From assembly GCA_937914945.1 (NCBI GenBank), contig CALGJF010000041.1, forward strand, positions 20,095-84,094: DNA of 64,000 bases, read 5' to 3'. Within the stretch, counting starts at the first letter, position 1, and every line of letters starts with the position of its first letter. The stretch comes from an uncultured Bacteroidales bacterium (GTDB lineage Bacteria > Bacteroidota > Bacteroidia > Bacteroidales > Bacteroidaceae). Below the pieces are notes generated by a model that had not been told where the DNA came from, made no database searches, and saw only the letters and a list, made by a program, of their open reading frames with translations. Made by a program: the position numbers and the translations under genes. Below, piece after piece: positions 51,585 to 59,795 of the stretch.

Positions 51585-54407
51585 TCAATGTGCCTCTAAC
51601 CAATTTATGCCCCAGCCATAGTCGGCAACAAGTGGTACTTGCATGGCAAATGCCTGTTGCATCTCCTCAACAACAAGTGCCTGCATGGCCTCTTTCTCTT
51701 CGGGTACCACGTTGAAGTTTAATTCGTCGTGTACTTGCAGTATCATGGTTGAACGCATCTGTTGCTCTTTCATGCGGCGGTATATGTTTATCATTGCCAC
51801 CTTTATAATGTCGGCGGCACTTCCCTGTATGGGGGCGTTCACTGCGTTTCGTTCGGCATATCCGCGTACCACGGCATTGTGCGAGTTTATATCGGGCAGG
51901 TATCGTTTGCGCTTGAAGATGGTTTCAACGTAACCGTTGAGTTTGGCCTCTTGTTTGCATTTTTCAATATATTCGGCTACTCCTTTATAGGTGTCGAAAT
52001 AGTTGTCTATGAGTGTTTTTGCCTCGAAACGGTTTACGTTCATGCGCTCGGCGAGGCCGAACACCGATATTCCGTATATGATACCAAAGTTGGCCACTTT
52101 TGCTTTGCGGCGCTCGTCTTTGGTTACCTCCTCTATGGGTTTCTTGTATATTTTTGCTGCTGTTGCTGCGTGAATATCGTACCCGCTGCGGAAGTCCTCA
52201 ATCATATTGCTATCGCCACTCAGATGTGCCATAATGCGCAATTCTATCTGTGAATAATCGACCGATAGGAACAAGCAACCATCGTCGGGGATAAAGGCTT
52301 TGCGCACCTCCTTGCCATCCTCGTCGCGTATGGGGATGTTTTGCAGATTGGGGTTGCTGGAACTCAATCGGCCGGTGGCGGTTACCGTTTGGTTGTACGA
52401 TGTATGTATCTTCCCGGTGCGGCTGTTCACAAGTGCGGGCAGGCTGTCGATGTATGTGCTTAATAGTTTTTTAAGGCCGCGGTATTGTAAAATATTTTTT
52501 ACAATAGGGTGGCGGTTTTGTAGCTGTGCAAGCACCTCCTCCGATGTTACAAATTGGCCTGTTTTTGTCTTTTTGGGTTTATCCACAATCTTCAGTTTGC
52601 CAAAGAGTATGTCGCCCACCTGCTTGGGTGATGCAATATTGAACGCTTCGCCTGCCAGAGTGAATATTTCCTCTTCAATATCGTCGAGCCGTTTGCCCAG
52701 CAATACCGATGTTTCGCGCAGTGCTTCGGTGTCGATGCGTGCTCCGTTGCGCTCCATATAAGCAAGCACAGGGATAAGAGGCATCTCTATTTTATAGAAA
52801 AGTTCTTCGATGCCGGCCTCATTTATCTTCTTTTCCAATATGTTTTTCAGGCGCAGTGTAATATCGGCATCTTCGCAGGCATAGTCGCAGATGTCGGCAG
52901 GGGAGAGGTCGCGCATATTTTTTTGGTTTTTTCCCTTTGCGCCTATGAGTTCGGTAATTTTTATGGTTTCGTAGTTCAGGTAAATTTCGGCAAGATAATC
53001 CATTCCGTGGTAAAGTTCGGGTTGCAGCACGTAGTGGGCTATCATGGTATCGAACATTTTGCCTCGGAGCTCAATCCCATAGTTGGCAAGCACGGTGAGG
53101 TCGTATTTTATATTTTGCCCCACCTTGCATATTTTTTCATCTTCTATGAGTGGACGCAAAATTTCGAGTCGGCTGGTGGCGGCTGCTTTGTCTGCTGCAA
53201 TGGGTATGTAAACAGCCTCGCCCTCCTTCACTGAAAGCGAAATTCCCACAAGTTCGGCCTCCAAAGCGTTGGTGCTTGTTGTTTCGGTGTCAATGCACAC
53301 AGTTTCGCAATTTTTTATGGCAGAAAGAAAACTGTAGATATCTTCTTCTGTGTCAAGCAGTTTATAGCTGTGTGGGGTGCTGTTTAAGTTAAAATGGCTG
53401 GGATTTTTTTCATCGCCCGTATCTTCGGCGGGAAAAAAATCAAAGAGAGTGGGTTCAACGGTGTCGTTTTTTTTGCTTTTGCTTTTTTTCTCGATGTTCT
53501 CTTCCTCGGATGGTGTATCGAAGAGCGACGGAGCGAAATTTGTTTTTTTTACTCGCTCCTTCAAGGCCCGCAATTCGTAAAAGTCGAGCAGGCGGGTAAG
53601 TTCGGTTTCGTTGGCGGGCTCGCGTTTTAATGCCTCCATGTCGAGTTCAATGGGGACATCGGTTTTTATGGTAGCAAGGAATTTGCTGAAGAGAATTTTT
53701 TCCTTGTTCTCCTCAACTTTTGTTTTAAGTGCTCCTTTAAGTTTGTCGGTGTTTGCAAGCAGGCTGTCTATGCTGCCAAATTCGGCAATTAGTTTTTGTG
53801 CTGTTTTCTCTCCCACTCCAGGGCAGCCCGGTATATTATCGCTTGCGTCACCCATAAGGCCCAAGAGGTCTATTACCTGTTCGGTACGTTTAATGCCGAA
53901 TTTCTCTTTCACCCGCTCCACGCCCATTACCTCAAACTCCTTGTCGCCATACTTGGGACGGTATATAAACACGTTTTCCGAAACAAGTTGTCCGTAGTCT
54001 TTGTCGGGGGTCATCATATATGTAATAATTCCCCTTTTTTCCGCCTGTTTTGCAAGTGTTCCCACAACATCGTCGGCCTCGTATCCGGGTACTTCGAATA
54101 CGGGTATATTGTAGGCCTTTATGATTTCCTTTATCACGGGCACCGACTCGCGTATAACCTCGGGTGTCTCCTCACGCTGTGCCTTGTATTGTTCATAGGC
54201 CTCGTGTCGAAAGGTTTTTCCGCGTGGGTCAAAAGCAACACCTATGTGAGTGGGATTCTCCTTCTTGAGCACATCTTCAAGCGTGTTGACAAAGCCCAAT
54301 ATGGCCGATGTGTTGAATCCTTTTGAATTTATCCTTGGGTTCTTTATAAATGCGTAGTATGCACGATATATAAGTGCATAGGCATCGAGTAAAAATAGTT
54401 TATCCAT
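51585..54407 (-). CDS. polA: DNA polymerase I
   Basis: 940 residues from the ATG at 54407 (MDKLFLLDAYALIYRAYYAF is the family start; six more residues are possible). 5'-nuclease domain about 1-290 (IPGCPGVGEKTAQKL), 3'-5' exonuclease about 345-530 with CIDTETTSTNALE (Asp-x-Glu), and polymerase A domain with SVDYSQIELRIMAHLSG (motif A), RRKAKVANFGIIYGISVFGL (motif B) and LQVHDELNF (motif C). All catalytic residues are present. Repair and Okazaki processing. Divergent from ispB-like gene. Confidence 0.98.
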   Translation of the reverse strand: MDKLFLLDAYALIYRAYYAFIKNPRINSKGFNTSAILGFVNTLEDVLKKENPTHIGVAFDPRGKTFRHEAYEQYKAQREETPEVIRESVPVIKEIIKAYNIPVFEVPGYEADDVVGTLAKQAEKRGIITYMMTPDKDYGQLVSENVFIYRPKYGDKEFEVMGVERVKEKFGIKRTEQVIDLLGLMGDASDNIPGCPGVGEKTAQKLIAEFGSIDSLLANTDKLKGALKTKVEENKEKILFSKFLATIKTDVPIELDMEALKREPANETELTRLLDFYELRALKERVKKTNFAPSLFDTPSEEENIEKKSKSKKNDTVEPTLFDFFPAEDTGDEKNPSHFNLNSTPHSYKLLDTEEDIYSFLSAIKNCETVCIDTETTSTNALEAELVGISLSVKEGEAVYIPIAADKAAATSRLEILRPLIEDEKICKVGQNIKYDLTVLANYGIELRGKMFDTMIAHYVLQPELYHGMDYLAEIYLNYETIKITELIGAKGKNQKNMRDLSPADICDYACEDADITLRLKNILEKKINEAGIEELFYKIEMPLIPVLAYMERNGARIDTEALRETSVLLGKRLDDIEEEIFTLAGEAFNIASPKQVGDILFGKLKIVDKPKKTKTGQFVTSEEVLAQLQNRHPIVKNILQYRGLKKLLSTYIDSLPALVNSRTGKIHTSYNQTVTATGRLSSSNPNLQNIPIRDEDGKEVRKAFIPDDGCLFLSVDYSQIELRIMAHLSGDSNMIEDFRSGYDIHAATAAKIYKKPIEEVTKDERRKAKVANFGIIYGISVFGLAERMNVNRFEAKTLIDNYFDTYKGVAEYIEKCKQEAKLNGYVETIFKRKRYLPDINSHNAVVRGYAERNAVNAPIQGSAADIIKVAMINIYRRMKEQQMRSTMILQVHDELNFNVVPEEKEAMQALVVEEMQQAFAMQVPLVADYGWGINWLEAH

Positions 54408-54475
54408 CCTTTCTAATAAAAACAAATTGAATGTAAAAATACAAAAATTATAACACTATCCATATTCTTTTTTAT

Positions 54476-54483
54476 TACTTTTG
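54476..54483 (+). promoter_or_regulatory. -7 box for the polyprenyl synthase gene
   Basis: TACTTTTG matches TAnnTTTG, 92 bp before the ATG at 54576; no -33 match seen. Confidence 0.4.
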
Positions 54484-54575
54484 TGCTGTTAAGTGGTAAA
54501 TGCTCTTTATTTTTTGTTAATAGGAGTATTTGTTTGTAAGTATAACAATTTATAATTACCGCTGTTATAAGAGGA

Positions 54576-55550
54576 ATGGATATATTATCGGCCATACAGC
54601 ACCCGATAAAGCAGGAGTTTACTGCTTTTAAGGAGTATTTTAATGCACAATTCAGTAGCGACATACCGTTACTTAATAGTGCAATGGATAGTGTGTTGGG
54701 CTCTGCGGGCAAGATGATGAGGCCTATACTTCTGTTACTTGTGGCAAAGAGTTGTGGTGCGGTGTCGGCTGTTACGCATGCTGCGGCAACATCGTTGGAA
54801 TTACTTCATACGGCAAGCCTTTTACACGACGATGTGGTGGATGAGAGCCCTATGCGTCGCAACAGGCCCTCGTTGAACGCACTCTTCAATAATCGTGTGG
54901 CCATACTTACCGGCGACTACCTCTTCTCGCTTGCATTGAAGAATGCTTCAAAAACAAAAAACATCGAAATAATCGAACAATTGTCTCAACTTGGTTGCGC
55001 TCTTTCGAGCGGCGAAATGATGCAGTTGCAGGCGCAAAAAACAGGCGAATTCAGTGAGGGGAATTATCTGAATATAATAAAGGGCAAAACAGCCTCTCTT
55101 TTTGCCTCCTGTGCTTATATAGGGGCTTTGTCGGCAGGGGTTAGTGAGCAACAAGCAATGGCTTTTTGCAATTTCGGTGAATTGCTTGGTATATGTTTCC
55201 AAATAAAAGATGACATTTTTGATTATTACGAAGGCGATATAGGCAAGCCCACGGGCAGCGATATGCGGGAAGGTAAAATCACTTTGCCTGCGCTCTATGC
55301 TTTGCGTACATCCACAGCGCCTGTTGTGGCTGTGATAAAAGAGAAGCTGGCTGCCGGAAAAGATCTCGATGAAAAGGAGATAGAATTGCTCATAGAACTA
55401 TCAAAAAGCGAAGGTGGCGTGCAGTATGCTCTTGATAAAATCGAGCAGTTGCGTGCCGAGGCCCTTTCGTTACTTCCATCAGATATTCCGCAAGATTGCC
55501 ATGATGCCTTGGTGGCTTACCTCAATTATGTGATATCGCGTGATAAGTAA
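54576..55550 (+). CDS. Polyprenyl diphosphate synthase (octaprenyl type)
   Basis: 324 residues. First aspartate-rich motif LLHDDVVDESPMRRNRPS (DDxxD), substrate Lys motif KMMRPILLLLVAK before it, second motif QIKDDIFDYYEGD, and FGELLGICFQ. The residue before the first DDxxD pattern (LLHTASLLH) suggests a long-chain product for quinone biosynthesis rather than farnesyl diphosphate. Single gene with terminator 55567-55612. Confidence 0.92.
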   Translation: MDILSAIQHPIKQEFTAFKEYFNAQFSSDIPLLNSAMDSVLGSAGKMMRPILLLLVAKSCGAVSAVTHAAATSLELLHTASLLHDDVVDESPMRRNRPSLNALFNNRVAILTGDYLFSLALKNASKTKNIEIIEQLSQLGCALSSGEMMQLQAQKTGEFSEGNYLNIIKGKTASLFASCAYIGALSAGVSEQQAMAFCNFGELLGICFQIKDDIFDYYEGDIGKPTGSDMREGKITLPALYALRTSTAPVVAVIKEKLAAGKDLDEKEIELLIELSKSEGGVQYALDKIEQLRAEALSLLPSDIPQDCHDALVAYLNYVISRDK

Positions 55551-55566
55551 ATAACACAATGTTAGA

Positions 55567-55612
55567 ATAAAATAAAAGTACCAATCGTGCGTGATTGGTA
55601 CTTTTATTTTAT
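55567..55612. terminator. Bidirectional terminator between the polyprenyl synthase gene and deoC
   Basis: Perfect 18-bp arms 55569-55586 and 55593-55610 with loop GTGCGT; the AAAATAAAAG/CTTTTATTTT ends make it work in both directions. Confidence 0.9.
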
Positions 55613-55630
55613 AGAGTTCAGTGTTTATTC

Positions 55631-56572
55631 TTAGAAGAATTTTATCTCTTTGCCGATGATTTCGCCAAGGCACAGATTGGCAAGGCGGCTGGTCCCCAGG
55701 CGGAAAAGTTCGTTTGTGAGCCATTCTTCGCCCAAGAGCTCTTTTACTATTGTGTAATATACAAGTGCGTCGTGAACAGTGTTAATGCCTCCTGCGGGCT
55801 TAAAACCAACTTTACGGCCGGTTTTTTGATAGTACTCCTTGATGGTGCTGCACATAACGTATGCAGCCTCGGGTGTTGCGGCCGGCGACTCCTTACCGGT
55901 AGATGTCTTTATAAAATCGGCACCTGAATACATCGATAAAATCGATGCTTTTTTAATGTTTTCTGATGTTTTAAGCGCGCCGGTCTCCAATATCACTTTC
56001 AAGTGTTTCTCGCCGCATACGCTTTTGAGTTCCTGAATCTCGTCGCACACACCCTCATAGTCTTGGCTCAGGAATTTGCCAACACTCAACACAATGTCTA
56101 TTTCCGTTGCGCCGTCGTGTATTGCCATGGCGGTTTCGGCAACCTTTATCTCTTGGAATGTTTGTGATGAGGGGAACCCGCCCGATACGCAGGCGATGCC
56201 TACGTTCTCAACCTCCAATGATTGGCTCACAATCTTTGCAAAATTGGGATATACACATATTGCGGCCACGTTCTTGAGGTCGGGGAATTTATCCTCGAAT
56301 TCATTTACTTTCTCTGTGAATTTTAGCACGCTCTCCTCGCTGTCGGTGCATTTGAGGGTGGTGAGGTCTATGCAGTTGAAAAGGAATTTCTTTACATCCG
56401 ATGTGTTATTCTCTTCAACTTTTTCATCTATAAGTTTTTTTACATTGGCAGCAACCTCGCTGTCGCTTATTGCGGGTGCGTACTCGCGGAGTACAAAGTC
56501 GTATTTGCTCTCCTCTTCGGCATGGTAGTGCTTATGCTCGCCACCACAACCACAATTACAATTCTCGCTCAT
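55631..56572 (-). CDS. deoC: Deoxyribose-phosphate aldolase with Cys/His-rich N-terminal tail
   Basis: 313 residues, longer than the short E. coli-type (259). Schiff-base Lys is in ADFIKTSTGKESPAATPEAA; GATEIDIVLSVGKFLSQDY and AICVYPNF are typical. It splits deoxyribose-5-phosphate into acetaldehyde and glyceraldehyde-3-phosphate. The first 17 residues (NCNCGCGGEHKHYH) carry three Cys and three His and look like a metal-binding tail. It overlaps mazG by 17 bp and ends the mnmG-apt-uvrC-dtd-mazG-deoC series. Confidence 0.95.
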   Translation of the reverse strand: MSENCNCGCGGEHKHYHAEEESKYDFVLREYAPAISDSEVAANVKKLIDEKVEENNTSDVKKFLFNCIDLTTLKCTDSEESVLKFTEKVNEFEDKFPDLKNVAAICVYPNFAKIVSQSLEVENVGIACVSGGFPSSQTFQEIKVAETAMAIHDGATEIDIVLSVGKFLSQDYEGVCDEIQELKSVCGEKHLKVILETGALKTSENIKKASILSMYSGADFIKTSTGKESPAATPEAAYVMCSTIKEYYQKTGRKVGFKPAGGINTVHDALVYYTIVKELLGEEWLTNELFRLGTSRLANLCLGEIIGKEIKFF

Positions 56573-56897
56573 CGTTGTATAGTTTAGGGTTATTAATATG
56601 TCTTTTATTATCTCTTTTACTCTTTTTATCGAGGTTTTTTTCCAATGCGGCGGTGAGGTCGGTGCCTGTTTGGTTGGCTATGCATATAAGCACCCAAAGC
56701 ACATCGGCAAGCTCATCCGAGAGGTCGTTTTTCTCTCCTTCCTTGAAGGATTGTTCGCCATACTTGCGTGCCATGATGCGTGCAACCTCGCCCACCTCCT
56801 CGGCAAGTATTGCGGTATTGGTGAGTTCGTTAAAGTATCGCACGCCATACTCTTTTATCCATGCATCAACGCGTTCTTGTGCCTCTTTTATTGTCAT
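56556..56897 (-). CDS. MazG-like nucleotide pyrophosphohydrolase
   Basis: 113 residues. Single MazG domain: TNTAILAEEVGEVARIMARK gives the E-E-x-x-E motif and LSDELADVLWVLICIANQTG the E-x-x-D motif. Such enzymes remove non-canonical or excess dNTPs by releasing pyrophosphate. It lies 2 bp after dtd and overlaps deoC by 17 bp. The short single-domain form is the all-alpha NTP-PPase type (DUF/RS21-like), not the two-domain E. coli MazG. Confidence 0.88.
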   Translation of the reverse strand: MTIKEAQERVDAWIKEYGVRYFNELTNTAILAEEVGEVARIMARKYGEQSFKEGEKNDLSDELADVLWVLICIANQTGTDLTAALEKNLDKKSKRDNKRHINNPKLYNDEREL

Positions 56898-56899
56898 TG

Positions 56900-57352
56900 T
56901 TACTCTCTGTTTTTTGAGTCGATATATATGGTAACGGGCCCATCGTTTATTAGTTCAACCTTCATGTCGGCACCAAAAATTCCTCTTTTTATCGGGCTGT
57001 TAAGTGCAATCTCAAGTTCGTTGCAGAACTGTTCGTACAGCGGTATCGAGATGTCGGGTTTTGCCGCTTTTATGTACGATGGACGGTTCCCTTTTTTGGT
57101 GGATGCCATGAGTGTGAATTGGCTCACTGCAAGCACCTCGCCGCAAATATCAGTGACGGATAGATTCATCACTCCGTTTTCATCATCAAACAGGCGTATG
57201 TTGGCTATCTTTTTGGTGAGCCACTCGATATCCTCTTGGCTATCCTCGTCGCATATACCAACAAAAATAAGCAATCCTTTGTTTATCAGTGATATAAGTT
57301 CTTTATCAACGGTTACCGATGCTTTTTTTACTCTCTGTATAAGTATTCTCAT
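56900..57352 (-). CDS. dtd: D-aminoacyl-tRNA deacylase
   Basis: 150 residues. SQFTLMASTKKGNRPSYIKA contains the catalytic SQFTL strand, and INDGPVTIYID carries the Gly-Pro cis-dipeptide motif. Releases D-amino acids (and glycine from tRNA-Ala) from tRNA. A TATCTTTG box at 57389-57396 lies 37 bp upstream of the start. mazG follows after 2 bp. Confidence 0.96.
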   Translation of the reverse strand: MRILIQRVKKASVTVDKELISLINKGLLIFVGICDEDSQEDIEWLTKKIANIRLFDDENGVMNLSVTDICGEVLAVSQFTLMASTKKGNRPSYIKAAKPDISIPLYEQFCNELEIALNSPIKRGIFGADMKVELINDGPVTIYIDSKNRE

Positions 57353-57388
57353 GATTCTCTCTTTTGAACAGCATTGTTATGCTTAGCA

Positions 57389-57396
57389 CAAAGATA
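57389..57396 (-). promoter_or_regulatory. -7 box for dtd-mazG-deoC
   Basis: CAAAGATA on plus is TATCTTTG on minus, in the 56-bp gap between the uvrC stop and dtd. It may allow separate transcription of the last three genes. Confidence 0.5.
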
Positions 57397-57408
57397 GCGA
57401 TTTTTTAT

Positions 57409-59223
57409 CTATTTAAGGGCATTAAGCAGAATTTCTGCCTTTGCCCGACCTATTATGGCGGCAATATCCTCTATGTTGGCCTCTTTTATGCGTTTGATAC
57501 TCTTAAATTGTTGTAACAAAGCTTGTTTGCTTTTTTCGCCTATGCCCTTTATGCTGTCGAGCTCCGATTCGGTTTGCCGTTTACTGCGCTTGTTGCGGTG
57601 GAAGGTTATGGCAAAACGGTGTACCTCGTCTTGTATCTGTGTCATAAGGCGGAATAGGGCGGTGTTCTGCTTCAGGCCTATGGAATTGCCGTTTATAAGC
57701 AGTTCCGAGGTGCGGTGTCGCCCATCCTTTACCAATCCGGCAATGGGGATGTTTAGCCCTAATTTATCTTCGGTTATGCTGCGGATAGCCTCTATCTGCC
57801 CCTTTCCTCCATCGGCAATTATAAGGCTTGGCAGTTCGCCGCCCTCCTCTAAAATACGGCTGTATCGGCGTTCTACCACTTCGCGCATAGATGCATAGTC
57901 GTCGGCCCCGACAACGGTTTTTATATTGTATTTGCGGTAATCTTTTTTTGAGGGTTTGAGCTTGCGAAAAACCACACACGCTGCTACTGCATCGTTTCCC
58001 TGGATGTTTGAATTGTCAAAACTTTCAATAATAATCGGGAGTTTTTCGATGTGCAGGGCCTCTTGTATCTCCTTCATCAGGCGGGTGGCTTTCTGTTCGG
58101 GATTTAGCTTCTCCTCTTGTTTAAGGCGGTCGGCCTTGTACTGTTTTACGTTTAGTTTTGATAGTGCGAGCAGGCGCGCTTTGTCTCCCTTTTGCGGCAG
58201 TGTTATGCTCACTCCTTCGAGTGGCAGTTCTACGTTAAAGGGGAGTATAATCTCCTTTGCAGTACTTTGGAATCTCTCACGCAATTCGATGATGCCCATA
58301 ATTAATATTTCTTCGTCGGTTTCATCGAGTTTTTTGCGGTATTCTATGGTGAATGCCTGGTTTATGCAGCCGTTTGTGATGTGCAGGAAATTGATAAATG
58401 CGTTTTTTTCATCGCTTTCAATGGAGAATACATCGAGGTTGTTGAGCGACGAACTTACCACCTCGCTACGGCTGCGGAAATTCTCTATGAGATTATATTT
58501 TTCTTTTATCTTTTGTGCGCCTTCAAAATCTAATTTTTCGGCTTTTAATCGCATTTCGTTCATTAGCTTTTCTTGCAAAATGCGTATGTCGCCTTTTAGT
58601 ATTGTGGTAACCTCATCTATCTGTTTGGCATAATCCTCTTGCGATATTTTGCCTATGCATGGGGCGCAACAATTATGTATCTGGTATTCCAAGCAGCAGT
58701 TGAATTTGCCGGCTCTCACAGCTTCGGGTGTTATTTTAAGGTTGCAACTGCGCAGGGGATATAGCTCTTTTATAAGGTTGAGCAGAGCATGCAACGCACC
58801 AGCATTTGTGTATGGACCAAAGTATCGGCCGGCCTTCTTTACAATTTTTCTTGTTTTGAAGATTTTTGGGAAGTAGTCGTTGCTTATGCAGATTGAGGGG
58901 TAGGTCTTGTCGTCTTTAAGCAGAATGTTATAGCGAGGCTTGTGCCGCTTTATGAGATTGTTCTCCAAAAGCAGAGCATCGGCCTCGCTGTTTACTACAA
59001 TGTAGCGTATATCGGCAATCTTTGAAACCAACAGGCGTGTTTTCAAGGATTGCTGCTCTTTGTTGAAATATGAGGATACTCGACGTTTGAGGTTTTTGGC
59101 TTTTCCCACATAGATTATCTCCCCGCTTTCGTTAAGGTATTGATAACAGCCGGGCGAGTCGGGTAGGTTGCTTACTATGCTTTTTATCAGTTCCTCCCTC
59201 TTTGTCTTATCCTCTTTGCTCAT
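57409..59223 (-). CDS. uvrC: UvrABC excinuclease subunit C
   Basis: 604 residues from the ATG at 59223, which overlaps the apt stop (TAATG); the longer frame would overlap apt by 27 bp. GIY-YIG domain (SPGCYQYLNESGEIIYVGKA), UVR motif region about 205-235 (FEGAQKIKEKYNL), RNase H-like C domain with SFDNSNIQGNDAVA and IADGGKGQIEAI, and two C-terminal helix-hairpin-helix motifs (LDSIKGIGEKSKQALLQQF). Makes the dual incisions in nucleotide excision repair. Confidence 0.97.
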   Translation of the reverse strand: MSKEDKTKREELIKSIVSNLPDSPGCYQYLNESGEIIYVGKAKNLKRRVSSYFNKEQQSLKTRLLVSKIADIRYIVVNSEADALLLENNLIKRHKPRYNILLKDDKTYPSICISNDYFPKIFKTRKIVKKAGRYFGPYTNAGALHALLNLIKELYPLRSCNLKITPEAVRAGKFNCCLEYQIHNCCAPCIGKISQEDYAKQIDEVTTILKGDIRILQEKLMNEMRLKAEKLDFEGAQKIKEKYNLIENFRSRSEVVSSSLNNLDVFSIESDEKNAFINFLHITNGCINQAFTIEYRKKLDETDEEILIMGIIELRERFQSTAKEIILPFNVELPLEGVSITLPQKGDKARLLALSKLNVKQYKADRLKQEEKLNPEQKATRLMKEIQEALHIEKLPIIIESFDNSNIQGNDAVAACVVFRKLKPSKKDYRKYNIKTVVGADDYASMREVVERRYSRILEEGGELPSLIIADGGKGQIEAIRSITEDKLGLNIPIAGLVKDGRHRTSELLINGNSIGLKQNTALFRLMTQIQDEVHRFAITFHRNKRSKRQTESELDSIKGIGEKSKQALLQQFKSIKRIKEANIEDIAAIIGRAKAEILLNALK

Positions 59224-59756
59224 TATTTTCCTTCGAGTGTGAGCAGGCAATCAATTTCGGCATCGGCAGGGAAGGTGCTGCGTCCTTTCAGCCCTTCGAG
59301 CTCGATAAGGAAATTTATCATCACCCTTTTGGGATTGAGTTTTTTTACAAGATTGTATGCTGCAAGCATGGTGCCGCCTGTGGCAAGGAGGTCGTCGTGA
59401 ATGAGTACAACGTCGTTCTCGTTGATGGCATCTTTGTGTATCTCGATTGTGTCGCGGCCATACTCTTTACCATAGCTTTCGCTGATTGTTTCAGCGGGTA
59501 GTTTTCCGGGTTTGCGAATGGGCACAAAGCCGGCGTTCAGTTTTACAGCGAGTGCCGAAGCCATTACAAAGCCGCGCGATTCTATTCCCACGATTTTAGT
59601 TATGCCGCAATCTTTATACATGTCGTAAAGAGCTTTGTCGAGTTCCTGCATGCAAGCGGGGTTCTTGAAGAGTGATGTTACATCTTTGAACTGTATTCCC
59701 GGAATGGGAAAATCGGGAATGTTTCTTAAATTTGAAAGTAGCAATTCTTTGTTCAT
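59223..59756 (-). CDS. apt: Adenine phosphoribosyltransferase
   Basis: 177 residues. PIPGIQFKDVTSLFKNP start, GIESRGFVMASALA, RKPGKLPAETISESY, and the PRPP-binding VVLIHDDLLATGGTMLAAY. Salvages adenine to AMP. Its stop overlaps the uvrC start, and mnmG ends 39 bp upstream, so it is within the mnmG transcript. Confidence 0.97.
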   Translation of the reverse strand: MNKELLLSNLRNIPDFPIPGIQFKDVTSLFKNPACMQELDKALYDMYKDCGITKIVGIESRGFVMASALAVKLNAGFVPIRKPGKLPAETISESYGKEYGRDTIEIHKDAINENDVVLIHDDLLATGGTMLAAYNLVKKLNPKRVMINFLIELEGLKGRSTFPADAEIDCLLTLEGK

Positions 59757-59795
59757 GGTTCTATGTTTTTTGTTAATGTTTCACGTGGAACAGTT

